Origin: Avena insularis
Lineage: Eukaryota; Streptophyta; Magnoliopsida; Poales; Poaceae
Reading direction: 5' to 3'
Length of the DNA stretch: 64,000 bases
Assembly (NCBI GenBank): GCA_023614405.1
Contig: CM042688.1
Span: 445,832,028-445,896,027, forward strand
Position 1 is the first letter of the stretch; each line of letters opens with the position of its first letter. Under the pieces are notes generated by a model, which saw only the letters and a list, made by a program, of their open reading frames with translations, was not told the origin of the DNA and did not search any database. Of this stretch, positions 11,430 through 23,390 are shown one piece after another. The position numbers and the translations under genes are program-made.

Positions 11430-13288
11430 TGAAGGAGATATGCCCTAGAGGCAAATAATAAATGGGTTTTTATTATCATATCTCAATTAGTTTATAATAG
11501 TTTCATACTGTGCTATAACTGTGCCAAGTAGAAACATTGGTACAGGTGTGGTATGAAACAACAAAGTCCCTAGTAGCCTCTATTCATACTAGTTCGTTTG
11601 TCACGAAGATGATCTGGGTTTCAAGATCATGGACATTTATGCCGACTGACAACGGGATCATATCATTGGAGAATGATGTGATTGGACCGTCCTCAAAGGA
11701 TTGCAACACGATCAAGTCATCTAGTTCATTCTTGCAACAGCTATACCTAGACTCCTTCTCCTTAGACCGTGAGTTCATATTACTCACCGTTTCCCTAGGC
11801 TGCTTAGACTGCATCAACCGTCATCTGGTAATACGGTGGCCATAAATGTGTACGTTGGGTATTCTGAAGGAACAGTAGATGACATGTGACCGCAAGACCG
11901 GGATTTGTTCAGCCACATGACGGGTAAAGATACATACGGCCGACTTGGTGAGATTACATCTATAAATGTTGCAACATGTGACTAGGTCACAGGGATGTAA
12001 TATCAGGGTAACAAGAAAACAGAACTTGTTGTGAACAAGATTGAACAAAGGTATGGGATACCAATGATCGGATCTCGGACAAGTTGTATCGAGAAACAAA
12101 AGGAAGAGGATGCTACATTTAGACGGTTCGAACGACATTGTCATCAGGAATGCATAGGGGTCACATGGACATCCCTGGTCCCTCTGTTGATCATTGATAC
12201 AGATCATGTCTAGAGCATTCCCGAGCCGTGACAGGATACACTTAAGGGTACGATGAGGATGATCATTCGTAAGACGGAATCACAGTAGAGAAAGAGAGAA
12301 AGCCGGAATCGTTCCACGGAGAGATCCGAAGTTGTTCGGAGAAATAATAAAGGACCGGAATCATTCCGGGAAAGATCCGAAGACGTTCGGAGGAAATCAA
12401 AAGGGAACCGAAAGGTGTTTCAGGTTGAATCAGGTTTTGTAATATGTATTTACATATTAATTAGTGTAATTAATATTAAATATAATGTTAAAATCTAATT
12501 TGAAGGTTTATTCCACTAATGGGCCAAACTTCCTAGGGAAATAGGGCCCATGAGGGAAAACCGGAGGAGGGAAGGGTCAAGGGCCAAAGGGCCAAGGCCC
12601 AGGCGCCTCAAGGGGGCCCACCCGGCCAGCCTAGGGCTATGTGTGGGGTGGGGCCCACCCCTGGCCGGCGACCCATGAGGCCCATGCGCCTTCCCCCCTC
12701 TCTCCCTTGTTTAGTCCCACATGGGAAACCCAAAGGGGAGGGCACACCCCCTCCCCCTATATAAAGGGGTGCCCATGGGTGGGATTAAACACACAAATAT
12801 TTGGAGAAGTCCTTTGGTTGACTTCCTCCTTCCCTCTCTCTCTAGCCCTTGTGACCATGGCCCCAAGTCTAGGTTGTGCGATCGAGGTGCACCTGCAGTA
12901 CGCCGTTGCGCTGCAAGGATTCCTAGCCGGATATCAACTTCCGCACTCTCGGCGGGATCGGGGAGCCGGAGGTCTCATCGTGCACCGGATGTGTACGAAG
13001 ACACGAGGCGCAACACTTGGGCCGCTTGAATGTCGTGAGCCGGAGCTGTTGCATGATGAAGATGACGAAGGAGCAAGGGGTGACCTGCGAGGAGCTTCGC
13101 GACCTTGAGGTCGGCTACGAGTACGACTACATCGACCACGTTCCCCGCGGAATGTTAACCGCGTACGGTCTACAAGGGTATGTACTCTCTATGCTCCGGC
13201 TGTTACCGCATTACTACATATATAGATCCTAGGCAGTTTCTAGGGTTACATCGTAGGAATTTTTTGTTTTCCGCACCGATCCCCAACA
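11430..13288 (+). mobile_element. Copia 5' LTR, BARE/Angela-like (1,859 bp)
   Basis: Begins near GGAGATATGCCCTAGAGGC, the hallmark start of Triticeae BARE/Angela-group LTRs, and ends CCCCAACA immediately before a tRNA-Met primer site. It holds a TATA box (12757-12766) after a GC-rich block with repeated GGGCC words. The first bases (usually TGTTG) are altered here. Open frames across it (12641-13108, 12721-13029, 13017-13232) span the promoter or lie in the leader and are not genes. Confidence 0.88.
12757..12766 (+). promoter_or_regulatory. TATA box of copia LTR
   Basis: CTATATAAAG preceded by a C-rich run, placed about 530 bp before the LTR end, as expected for transcription starting at the R region. 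Confidence 0.7.
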
Positions 13289-13289
13289 G

Positions 13290-13301
13290 TGGTATCAGAG
13301 C
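13290..13301 (+). promoter_or_regulatory. Copia primer-binding site (tRNA-iMet)
   Basis: TGGTATCAGAGC lies one base after the LTR end and is the standard initiator-methionine tRNA complement used by plant copia elements. Confidence 0.9.
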
Positions 13302-14108
13302 TGATCTATGTGCAGGAGTGCTATATGGCCAGTACGCGCAAGTTTTGTGTGGGCATTGATCCCTTAGTTGTTACCCTCTAACGTGTACTTGTTTATATCA
13401 CGGTATTGTTTGATGAAGTGGCCCAGACTGAGCTTACGCGTATTTGTACGCGAGACTGGTTCCACGCTCAACATACGGCTTGTACCGTATAAGTGGCTAG
13501 CGGGTGTCTATCTCTCATTCAATAGTGGATATAGCATTTACAACGGAGGGCCCCGAAAGGGGTGTAATAGAGACAACTGTCGGATCCATGTTGTGGTTGG
13601 AAAGTTCGTAGTTTAGAAACGGTACTATTGCGAAATCCCTAACAACCACGTAAAACTTGCAATAGATAAAGTAGAGGCGTATAACTTTACTTTGCAGGGG
13701 GCATGTGATTATGATATGGCATTGGTCGTTGTGAAGGTAAAGTAGTTTACTTTTCTGTTACTAAGTAGTATAGTAATAGTCATTATTCCGATGGACGACC
13801 TGGTGGCGGTGTCGTGGACTTGGCGTCAAACCAAGGGCAAGATGGAGATCATGCCGGAGCGCTCGATGGAGATCAAGGCACAAGAAAGACCATATCATAT
13901 CACATTATACATATGATGTTGATACCATTTTTTACATCTTATTGTGTGCTAGTATTTAGATACTCAACGGTAGCAAATAAGATAATACCTATTTAATTCC
14001 AATTTTCCGTGTTCCCCTTGTGTGTGTACCACAAAGAAATTTCTTCGGTATGAGGCGATCCAGGGTTAAAGGCCTGGGTGTCAGACATATCTATGTTCAC
14101 ATACAGTG
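13302..14108 (+). other. Copia leader, noncoding
   Basis: About 800 bp after the primer site without a gag start or any conserved copia protein. Open frames at 13368-13616 and 13814-13996 are short and show no domain. It is interrupted at 14109 by the Tat-type gypsy element and continues at 60063. Confidence 0.65.
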
Positions 14109-14607
14109 TGTCATGGAAATGGCCACGGCAGTCGCTGCCACTGGCAGCGATTGATTGAAACGTGAGGAAGAGTTGGCGGCCATCTTGGGTGCGAGATGGG
14201 GGCGGATGCACATGGGTTTACCAATGTTCGGCCCCTCGGAGGGTAAATACCTACTCCTGCTAGATTAGATTATTGGAGAGCGAGTTACAGAGGTGGCGAG
14301 CTCGGCGTCTAAGCAGCGAGTTGCTTTAGGGGGTGTATGATGGAACGTGAGTCTCTAGGATACCCTAGGGAGGTTTATATAGGAGGCACCTCGCTAGGGT
14401 TTACAAGCTACAACCGAACAAGATAAGGATTCAGAGGTTTTGACCTAATCCGACTAGGCTTCTGTTGCGCTCCTGGGCCTCCAGTCACCAGTCGACAGGC
14501 CTCTTCTTCCGTCGTAGTCCAGTCGGCGTCCTTCAGGCACACTCACAGGCCCTTCGGCCCAATCGGAACATCCTGCTGGGCATACCCCCATTGGCATATC
14601 CCCATCA
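14109..14607 (-). mobile_element. Tat element 3' LTR
   Basis: TG...CA bounded, same length as the right copy. Its minus strand carries CTATATAAAC near 14380 as promoter. The flank just inside (minus strand CTCGGGGACTAT, 14608-14619) serves as polypurine tract. Confidence 0.92.
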
Positions 14608-15028
14608 ATAGTCCCCGAGGCCATCGTTGATGCAAAGCAGTGTCCGTTGGTGTTGGAGTAGCGAGCCCAATTTGGGCCAATGATCGGTCGCGATGGACTC
14701 CATCAGAACCAAGGAGAATTTCCCCAGGTTTTCATTCGCCACCCCAATGAATGTTATCGCCGCGAAGTCGCTGCTTCGGCGAGTAGAAAAGACTGGTGAG
14801 TAGCGGGTGGAATGGAGGAGTTGGACCGTCAATTCTGGTCAAACTATCCGTTGGAATTTCCAACGGTAACTTTGGCGCAATTACCGTGAGTAACGGCTAC
14901 CCCGATTTTGGCGGGTGGCATTCCCATATAAGGGGAGTGATGATTCAGTTCTATGAATCCTCCCCGCATTCTTCATTCTCCCACACACATTCGTCCTTTC
15001 TGCACCGTGCGATTCCACGTCCTACCCG
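14608..15028 (+). promoter_or_regulatory. Probable promoter region of the antisense gene
   Basis: Lies between the 3' LTR and the start codon of the plus-strand gene. A TATA-like CATATAAGG at 14926-14934 sits about 95 bp before the ATG at 15029, followed by a CT-rich leader (CATTCTTCATTCTCCC). This suggests the antisense gene has its own promoter, not LTR-driven transcription; that is inference from position. Confidence 0.5.
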
Positions 15029-17058
15029 ATGGCGCCTCCCAAAGGCTCTTGGGGAAAATCCAAGTGCACCATAGCTCAGCTCAAGTCCTCCAAGGACGCC
15101 GGAGTCCTCCACAAGGGGAACTGGCGGGTTCCCCCCTCCTCCGAGACCGAGCCGAAGCCAAGAGCCGGCAAATTCATCTGCTTCCCCAGTCATCTTGAGA
15201 GAGGTCTGGGGTTCCCCACCTCGCTTTTCTTCCGGCGCTTCTGCGCATATTACGCGATCAAGCCGTCGGATCTCGGCCGGCATAGCCTCGAGCAGCTGGC
15301 GATATTCGTCGCCTTCTGCGAGTGCTACCTCTGCTACAGGCCGTATTTTCCGCTGTGGTTGGAGCTCTTCCATGGCCGCATCGGGCGTGAGGCGTCCGGC
15401 GGCCTGATATTGGCCACAGGCGGCGTCACTTTGCAACTGAAGCCGAAGGCTAATTTCGTCAAGCTTCTCCTGCTAAAGAAAGCCGCCAGCGAGTGGAAGA
15501 AGAGCGGTTCTATGTAAAAGAATCCACTCCTTTTAGCGAGGTGGCACTTCCCGAGTTCGTCGCCGAGAGGAGCGAGCCTCACCGGTTGGCACCGAAGAAG
15601 CTTCCCGAAGACCAGCGGATGGCCGTCACGGAAATGATGGACCATATCCAGAAGCTGAAGGACCAGGGGTTGAGCTCGATCAACCTCTACAACTGCTGGC
15701 TCGGGCGGCGTCTGGTTCCACTGGCGGCTCGACCGTATTGGATGTATGAATACAGCGGGAAGCACGACCCCTCCCGAACCAGCAAGGAGTCATGGGAGAC
15801 CGAGGACTACAAGGCCGCCCTGAAAAAGATCACCGATGCGGAGTTTACCAGCGTGGTGGTCGGGCTCGCCCCGTACACTCCCGTGAAGAATAAAGCCCCC
15901 ACAGCAAGTTTTCCTTCTCAGTCGCTGTTTCTGCACCTCAACTCTTAGTCGCTGCATCTGGTGTTTACTCGTGGTGTTTTTTCAGCTTTTCCAGGTGTTG
16001 GAGGGCTGGCTCCGTTCGCTCGACGAAGAGGTTCCCCAGGAACTCGAGGAGGACTCCGAGGGAGACTCTTCCGACAGCGACGGGAAGGAAGAGAAGGTTC
16101 CTCCCCCAACTCCCGTGGCTCGCAAGACCCGTATGCAGAAACAACGTGAGTTCGAGCCAAGCCGCAGCCTGGACGAACACGACGGAGGCGACGAGGTCGC
16201 GCAGGAGCACACGTCCTGGCGTACCGCTATGCTGTTGAAGCCCGCATGCAAGCCCAAGTCACCAGCGAAGAAGCCAATGTTGCGGTCCAAGTCGGTGGTG
16301 GTGTTTGAGTCGGACGACGACTCCGACGATGAAGACACCCCCGAAGTCTCGCGCAAAGCCCCAAAGGGCGCGATCCCGACGAAGGCATTGGAGGGAGAGG
16401 ACATCAAGGCAGCGGTAGAGGTTCCCCTAGCGGTGATTGCACCGATGGTCTCGAGGGATCCAAGCCAGGAAGCGGCCAAGGTGGCGACGTCTAAGTCGCC
16501 GTAGCCATCGAGAGCGGCCGCGTCTTTGGAGCCGGAGATTTTGGCGACCGCGGCTTCATCATCGAGGAAGCCCGCGGTCTCGTGGGCTTCAGACATCTTC
16601 GAGAGGGGGATCACTCGTAAGCTGGGTCCAGAATTGGACAAGCCTGCCCACATTAGCACCAGGCTTCGCGTTCTCCCGGTCGCCAAGTGAGTATTGGTTC
16701 TTCATGCCGATTCGTGAAGAAGCAGAAGGGGAGTGCTGATGATGCCACAGCCAAGGACGGTGCCGCAGAGCCTGATGTTGCGGCAGTCGCTGAAGAAGTG
16801 GTGGCGGCGCGATCAGAGCCAGTCTCGGCTGCAGCCGTGCCGGAAGCGCCGGCCCCGACAACCAGTATCCCTGCCAGAGCGTCGGCGACGTTCCTGCGCT
16901 TCATGGCTAGGGTATTTCCAGGTGTGGCGGACACCCAGTCTCCGCAGAGTCCGGAGATCGTGGATGTGGACATTGTGTCCCGTCGTGGGTGCACATCCTT
17001 CATGATCCCGTCGACTGACGCCGAAGAACTTCACAGGATGCTTGGCGGCGCCATTCAG
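15029..17058 (+). pseudogene. Tat antisense gene, 5' exons (gypsy-type transposon domain)
   Basis: Exon 1 starts MAPPKGSWGKSKCTIAQLKS and contains GLGFPTSLFFRRFCAYY and LEQLAIFVAFCECYL, then after a one-base-class frameshift near 15500 FVAERSEP and YNCWLGRR. This is the 'putative gypsy type transposon' domain (Pfam PF04195, from memory) found in grass gypsy elements, usually annotated as a hypothetical or 'transposase-like' protein. A TC-rich intron precedes an acidic exon from about 15995 (LDEEVPQELEEDSEGDSSDS) with an in-frame stop at 16502-16504. A further Ala/Pro-rich exon ends at a good donor, CAG|GTATGT (17058|17059). The gene runs opposite to gag-pol. Its role is unknown; a packaging or regulatory function has not been shown. 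Broken here. Confidence 0.82.
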
Positions 17059-17075
17059 GTATGTCCAGTCCCCGA

Positions 17076-17108
17076 GTTCCTAGTCGCTGAATTTTAGTGG
17101 CTGGGAAC
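17076..17108 (+). repeat. Intronic hairpin repeat, copy 1
   Basis: Left arm GTTCCTAGTCGCTGAA, one-base loop T, right arm TTTAGTGGCTGGGAAC. All 16 positions pair if G-U is allowed. Confidence 0.8.
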
Positions 17109-17116
17109 TAAACTTC

Positions 17117-20100
17117 TGTAACATCCCAAAACTTCAATCCAAGCTTATCAAAGATCAAATCATCCAAATTTAGGATTAACAAAAACTTTTCCATAATTAA
17201 AATGAAAGCATTCATATATGTGCGCATTTAACATAGGAGTTGTTTTGAATTGCCATGATTGTGTGATCCCTTGCTTCTAATATGTTTCTTAGATGATTTA
17301 AACATCATCTACATCATTCCCAAACTTTTCCTAAAATAAATCAAATAAAAAAGAATTAAAATAAAGGAATGGTCATTTTGACAAAATTAACTCTCATGCC
17401 TACTTTGGCTATTCCTAGTACTCAATTCTTAACAGAAACAATTCTGGATCTTTACTCCCCTTGCTAGTACACATAATGAGGTACCAAGGCCCACCTTTTG
17501 ATCTTCTAAAAACCTTCTGTAAACTATTTTAAATAACAGTTCAAAATTGAATCTTTATCATATGGGAAGATCCCACTTTTTCAAAAACCACTCAAACAAG
17601 CTCAACTTTGAAAACCCAAGCATCTGCAGACTCACCAGCACCAACTTAGCACACCCACCAAATATCTTTTCAAAATTCAAAACTTGAGTTCTTACGGCCA
17701 TTTCATCGAACAGGTGGCAGACACAGATCAAACATTTGTCAAAACACTATAGTGTGCAGTACTTCTTGTCACCATTTGGGCCTAACTCGGTCCCCCTATC
17801 CCCCCAGCTCAAACCTCGGCCCTAGCTCTCTCTCCCTCTCCCCTAGCTGCTCCAAAGGTTAAGCCACGCCATGCGCCAGGTCGAGCATGGACAGCTCGCA
17901 CAAAGCCGCCCCGCGCTCTCCTCCGCCCGCTGGCAGACATGCGCCATCACACCGCACCGCCTCGACCAGCCCCCGACCAAAATCGAGCGGAGGACAAGCC
18001 CCAGTTGCTCGCGCCCATGTCTCTGTCCGCCATGCCGATCACCCCGGAGCGCCGCGCCCGCCAGAGCAGCACCGGCCTTGCCAAGCCCTAGCCTTGCGTG
18101 GCAGCAACCGCAGCAGGCCCAGCAACCGCCCAGACATCCTTGTTCGCAGTCTCGCGACCAGCAGCCCTGAGGAACCGAGTCGAACACCGCCGCCCGCGCC
18201 CAGTGCACCGCCCGCTCCCAACCAGCATAGACCGCCCCTTGCAGCGCCATCAAGCCATAGAGAATCGCCAGGAGACTGGCCACCGTCCGCCTACCTCGCC
18301 CATGCCCTTAGCTCGCCGTGTGCGCCACGCCGAGCCTCGCCCATGCCGCTCTGCACCCTTCGCTCGCCTATATAAGGAGGCCTCCCCAGCAAGCTCACTT
18401 CACACCATTCTCATCCCCACCTCTCACTCTCACTCCCCACCGCCAGCCGGAGCCGCTCGAGCACCAGAGCGCCGGAATTACAGCCGGAGTCGCCGCCTTG
18501 GGAGGAGAAGGGCGTCGTTGATCCAGGCCATCCCAGGAGGCGCCGCTTGTACCAGGAGAACCGCCGTCGTCTTCCACTTTGTTCGCCCGCATCGCCGACC
18601 CCGCTAGAGCCCTGGTACGCCCCCACTGCACCCTCACCGACCGCGCTAGGGTTCGAGCTCGCCGGCGACCCATCTTTCATTGACGACGACCCTCAGCCGT
18701 CGATCTGCCCTGTAATCGCACGGCCACCGTTCGCCCATACCGCTTCGCACCCCCTCTGTGCCATTGACGGGTGGGGTCCTTGCTTAAGTCAGCCCGTGAC
18801 GCCACGCGGAGCACAGTGGGCTGGCCCATTTCGTTCCCACGCGCGTTGGAAATTCAAATTAGGATTTTTCTTTTTAGTTAGAATATAGTTTCTGTCCTGT
18901 GTTTCAAAAATCAATTCTATGAGTTTGACAAATCCAAATTGCATGAAACTAATTTTGTCTGAAAGGTATTGAAATGCTCTATCCAAGCCCGTTGGATTTA
19001 GTTCAATTAGATTTATAGATCACTCCTAATAAAAATGAGAAGACAGAAGCTTTTACAACTTGCAACATTTTTATAAAATCAACCAAGTCAGCTTTTGAGT
19101 TGATTCCAACTCTCAAAAATCACATTTCATCATATCTATCCAAATATGTAATAATATTAAGGTTTACATGCAGTGACTTTGGACTAGTACCAAAATAATG
19201 CTATATAGGCATTTCTAGTCACTTTAAATCATTAAATAATAAACTTAAACTAAAGTAATATTGATCCAACCTTTAAATCTCATTCCCACCTGTGGAATAT
19301 GTGGTGAGGACATGTGTCCACATGATCTCATATTTTGGTGGTGAATATTAAATTTTAGTTAACATTTCAATGAGTAGAAATTACTTTTCTAAAATAAAAA
19401 GATTAAAACTATTGAATTAAAACTTGTAATGTTTGTGATGATAATAGATCATCAATTGTGTGCTTTAGAATGCTACTTAGCCTAGTTAAGTATTGTTTGG
19501 TGATTGTGCACTCCCTATGTATTTCTATACGATAGCACCGACCAAACTCTCGAGGAGGAGGAGTTCTACCAGGAAGAAGAAGAAGAAGACAACTTCAACC
19601 ACTGCACCAACCAAGGCAAGCCACTATTAGCAGGGCAAGCTAACCCTTGCAAACTTACCTTAGCTAGCTATGGTTAGCAAGCTAGAATAGACTAGATGGT
19701 TTAGTAAAGATGCCTTAAGCATACTTTGATCACACCCCTTTAACTCTTAGTACCTCAAGTCTTATTAACAAGTTTTACCCCCTTAGTTACACAAAGTTCT
19801 TCAATTAATTTTGAAGGTAGCATAAAGAGTATAAAACTTGACCTACTTAGAAACCTTTAGATGTCATTCTATGGCATGAGATTGATCCCACCTTTCCACC
19901 TTAGTGAACACTCTTAACCTAGTGTTTTAGAATAGATCAAACTTGAGTCATTTTAGATGGGAACACTTGGTGAAAATGAGTTATGAAAACCTTGGAATGA
20001 TGAGTCATTCTATTGAGATGCTTTGACAAGTGTTGAGAAACACAATTGGTTTATGATGATGAAAATGATAAGGCATGAGCCTTAACCCTTTTATAAAACT

Positions 20101-21078
20101 GATGGTTGGATTCGGATGCGATACCATTCCAAATTTACCGTACAACCACATTACCTGAATTGGGTAAGGCTTAGCTGGAAATTTATATGCATTAGTATTA
20201 GTTCCCTCACGGGAGAGGTTTGAGCTGAGGTTACCTCTCAATGTTGTCCACCTATGCAGTGCCCAAGATGACTGATGGTCATGGTTGGGAGGCCATGCTC
20301 ATAGGAGAGGTGCTTGTACTAGGGTGTGTAAAGGGAAGGTTATGTTTGATTATCTGTGTACTGAGTATGATGATTCAGGGTTATCCCTGACAGATGTATC
20401 GAATCTTGTGGTGAAAGTGTACCACCTCTGCAGAGTGTCAAACTATTCGAATAGCCGCGTTCGCGGTTATGGACGGTTGGGATGGCCATACTGTTTCGTT
20501 GTCAGAAGTTTTCTAAATAACTTGAAATGAATGATGAACCCGGACTTGACCACAATAGCGTTGTGTAGATGAAAATAGTTTCCCCAACTTAGGTGATTCT
20601 AGACTTTTATTTTTATCTTTCTTGTTTCAGAACTCAGCTTAGGTTTCAAACTTAACTTGATAGTTATTCTTTCAATTCAGCACTTTAACTTAGAAGTATA
20701 ACCCTTGCTAGTAGTAGTTTGCGAGTACTTAAAGAGTACTCATGGCTTTTGTCCCTGGCTATTATCATGGGCAGACTATGAAGGAGATTATCAAGATGAT
20801 GGTCAGCAGGACGGCTATGATAACTAGGAGTATCTGCCTTTGTCAGCATTGCATGTGCCCCTGAAGATGGACCCCACCTCTACGCTATCATTTATTTCCT
20901 CTGCTTGTTGTATTAAAGACTGGATTATGAGATCCTTATTTGTGTAAAACCTTATATATGGTTTGTAATGGATGATGTACTATGATATCCAATCCGTTAT
21001 GTCTCGCAAAAATGGTAATCCTAGGATTGCGACGTATGGCATAACAGGCATCTGGGATTAAAAATCCGGGTGTTGACA
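17117..21078 (+). mobile_element. Chromovirus 5' LTR
   Basis: 3,962 bp, ending TGTTGACA before the primer site. The promoter TATA is CTATATAAGG at 18368-18377 after about 500 bp of GC-rich sequence; open frames in that block (such as 17887-18375 and 18098-18607) cross the promoter and are not called genes. The remainder (18900-21078) is AT-rich and noncoding. Confidence 0.93.
18368..18377 (+). promoter_or_regulatory. TATA box of chromovirus LTR
   Basis: CTATATAAGG, with the identical motif at 28126-28135 in the 3' LTR. Confidence 0.75.
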
Positions 21079-21081
21079 AGT

Positions 21082-21094
21082 TGGTATCAGAGCC
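21082..21094 (+). promoter_or_regulatory. Chromovirus primer-binding site (tRNA-iMet)
   Basis: TGGTATCAGAGCC, three bases after the 5' LTR end. Most plant chromoviruses use this tRNA. Confidence 0.92.
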
Positions 21095-21309
21095 ATCCTG
21101 ACCATAGGAGACCCTAGTTAGAATGGACGTCCAAACCAAAAACTTAGCTTCAAAACCAAAGTGAGTATTTATGAAAAACTACTTCCCCTCTTACCCTTGT
21201 GAACTCATTCTTTATCAAAAATACATGTTCCTCAAAAATTCTTACATTACTACTTAAAATTTGACACACTTGATCACTTCACTAATTTCCTCATCCTAAA
21301 TTCTTGTAG

Positions 21310-22081
21310 ATGGAGACTCAGTTTAGCAAGTTTTACCAGTTGGTAAACGGAGGTCAGCTGATCTTCGAGAGGGATCTGGATTCACTGTCAGAATATTTGG
21401 GACGCCCACATCCGGAGTTTCTTGGAGCTCAACTTCCAGGACCCCCAGGAGGAGACCTACAATGGCTAGTCACTGCAGATCTTCGAGGAAGCATTGAAGC
21501 ACCAACCTCCGGGAGAATTCAGTTCTCCGTGAGAGAGAACAACTGGCTAGATGGATTGGCCAGGGAAATGCATGAAGCTCTCGCACGTCTATGTGCCCTC
21601 AGCGTCAACAAGATTCAAGGAACCCGTTTTGCCCACTATGCAAGACGTGACTTCATGGGAATGCCGATGGAGATGCCAAGTCACCCAGAGTTGAGGCACC
21701 AAGTGGAGAACCTTGACTTCTTGCTTCATGACCGACAGCAGGAACTGGACAATGCCAGAGAGTTAGCCAACCAGAACCGTGCCATCACCGACTAGAAGGC
21801 CCAGACTTTCACACTGCTCGTCCAAGATCGCCAGTCTCTTTGTCGCCAGCGTGCCAAGAAGGATCGCACCATCGCCCGTCTTCGCAAGAAGGTGGCAGAC
21901 CTCGAGAAGACCGTCAAGGAGTAGGAAGCTCAGCTTGTAGCAAAAGAAGAAGAAGATGAGGGTGAAGACATCCAAGGAGATATGGATTCTTACCTCAGCA
22001 ACGATGAATGACTTTCTGGAGGAGGATGCCATGGACTTCTACACTGAAGATGAAGACTCCGACTTCATCGACGATGAGTAG
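21310..22081 (+). pseudogene. Extra ORF upstream of chromovirus gag
   Basis: A frame starting METQFSKFYQLVNGGQ runs 161 codons to TAG at 21793-21795. It stays readable past a second stop (21922-21924) through a Lys/Glu-rich heptad-like stretch (LRKKVADLEKTVKE), and after a frameshift near 22005 reaches an acidic tail ending at 22079-22081. N-terminal features are SLSEYLGRPHPEF and WLDGLAREMHEALARLC. It lies between the primer site and gag on the sense strand and is separate from gag (a second ATG at 22329). I do not recognise a characterised family. The likely architecture is a globular N-terminus, a coiled coil and an acidic C-terminus. At least two nonsense mutations and one shift make it inactive here. 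Confidence 0.65.
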
Positions 22082-22328
22082 ATGCACTAGAGCACTGTCG
22101 TAGCATGAGGTGTATCATCTCATTGTATCGTAGCTTGCAGAATGGTTCTTCAAACCATCTGTTTCCCTTTTATTGTTGTGATGTGTGTTGTATCGTGTGC
22201 TTGTTTGCATGAATAAAAAAGCAGTTAGTTGAGAAGCCTGAGTCTAACTCAAAGTTTTAGCTTTGAAAACTTCAAAACCATGAACCTTAGAATTTCCCTC
22301 TTACCCCTATATCCATCTAAATCTCTAG

Positions 22329-23390
22329 ATGCCTTGTGGAAACCAAGGAGGAAGCAGCTCATCGCAGGACCTAATGCTGCAGATCTTGCAGAATCTCATA
22401 GCGGATCATGAAGCAAGCAGGGCCGAACGTCAAGCCAACTGAGCAACACTGCAGCAGATCGCCCAGATGGCTCTCAACAACCAAGGGCATGGAAATCAGG
22501 ATCACCAAGGATCCAAACTCAAAAACTTTCAGAACACAAATCCCCCAATCTTCAACCAATCTGAGAACCCACTAGATGTCAAGGATCTGCGCACCATAGA
22601 AAACAACTTAGAGGTTGGAGGAGTGGATGCAAATGAGAAAGTTCTATTCGCCACCCACTATCTGGCAGGAGATGCAAGAGCTTGGTGGAATAGCATCCAC
22701 ACTATGAACTAAGGTCAAGTGATGACCTGGGAAGCATTCAAGGTCAAGTTCAGCCGCACCCACGTGCCGCAAGGTCTTGTCAATAGGATGAGAGATGAAT
22801 TCCGTGAGTTGAAGCAAGGAAGAATGACGGTGGTAGAGTACCGTGACAAATTCCTGTCACTTGCCAGATATGCACCCGATGAGATCAACACGGAGGCCAA
22901 GAAGAAGGAGAGATTCTTGAACGGACTGCATGATGAGATGCGCATCGTCTCGCTAACATCCGTTTCGATGATCTCGAAGAGCTAGTCGACTCTGCCATTC
23001 AGATGGAAGGGAAGATTAACTAGGCAAACGACAACCGCAAGCGTCGTATGATGCAAAGATCTGGATCCAACAACAATGTAAGTACCGCCCTAACCCTTCA
23101 CCAGATATGCACCAAGGAACAACCGACCTCGAATTCTCGCCAAGCTACCCCAACCAGAAGCGGAGGCAATGTGAAGTCCGGAGGAAACAATCACAACTCC
23201 GTAATGCTAATCATTTCAACTGCACCTCCCAAGAGCAACAACAACAACAGCAACATCGCACCTGAACCGTAGCAATGCTATACCGTCGCAGCCAAAGACA
23301 AGTCCCATCACCTGTTCGAGTGTGGAGTGAAGGGTCACTACTCCAATGAGTGTCCCAAGAAGATCGCCGCCAATGCCCCTGTGAATGCCC
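22329..23390 (+). pseudogene. Chromovirus gag
   Basis: Starts MPCGNQGGSSSSQDLMLQIL. In-frame stops occur at 22440-22442 and 22710-22712. The capsid-like retrotransposon gag domain is clear: HYLAGDARAWWNS, VKFSRTHVPQGLVNRMRDEF, EYRDKFLSLARYAPDEI and ERFLNGLHDEMR. A frameshift near 22950 precedes DDLEELVDSAIQMEG. An Asn/Ser-rich linker leads to a CCHC zinc knuckle read as HLFECGVKGHYSNECP, in which the first Cys is replaced by Leu (codon 23312-23314). The product would package element RNA. Not functional as it stands. Confidence 0.88.

Noticed and set aside
12641..13108. 155-codon open frame in the copia LTR
   Set aside because: It crosses the TATA box and primer-proximal region of a BARE/Angela-like LTR and has no domain.
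15982..16686. 234-codon minus-strand open frame
   Set aside because: It is the antisense of the acidic exon of the Tat antisense gene; Ser-rich composition mirrors Asp/Glu-rich codons on the other strand.
17887..18607. Long GC-rich open frames (up to 169 codons) in the chromovirus LTR, repeated at 27446-28565
   Set aside because: They span the LTR promoter (TATA at 18368 and 28126), differ in frame between the two LTRs because of small indels, and show no domain. High GC alone keeps frames open.
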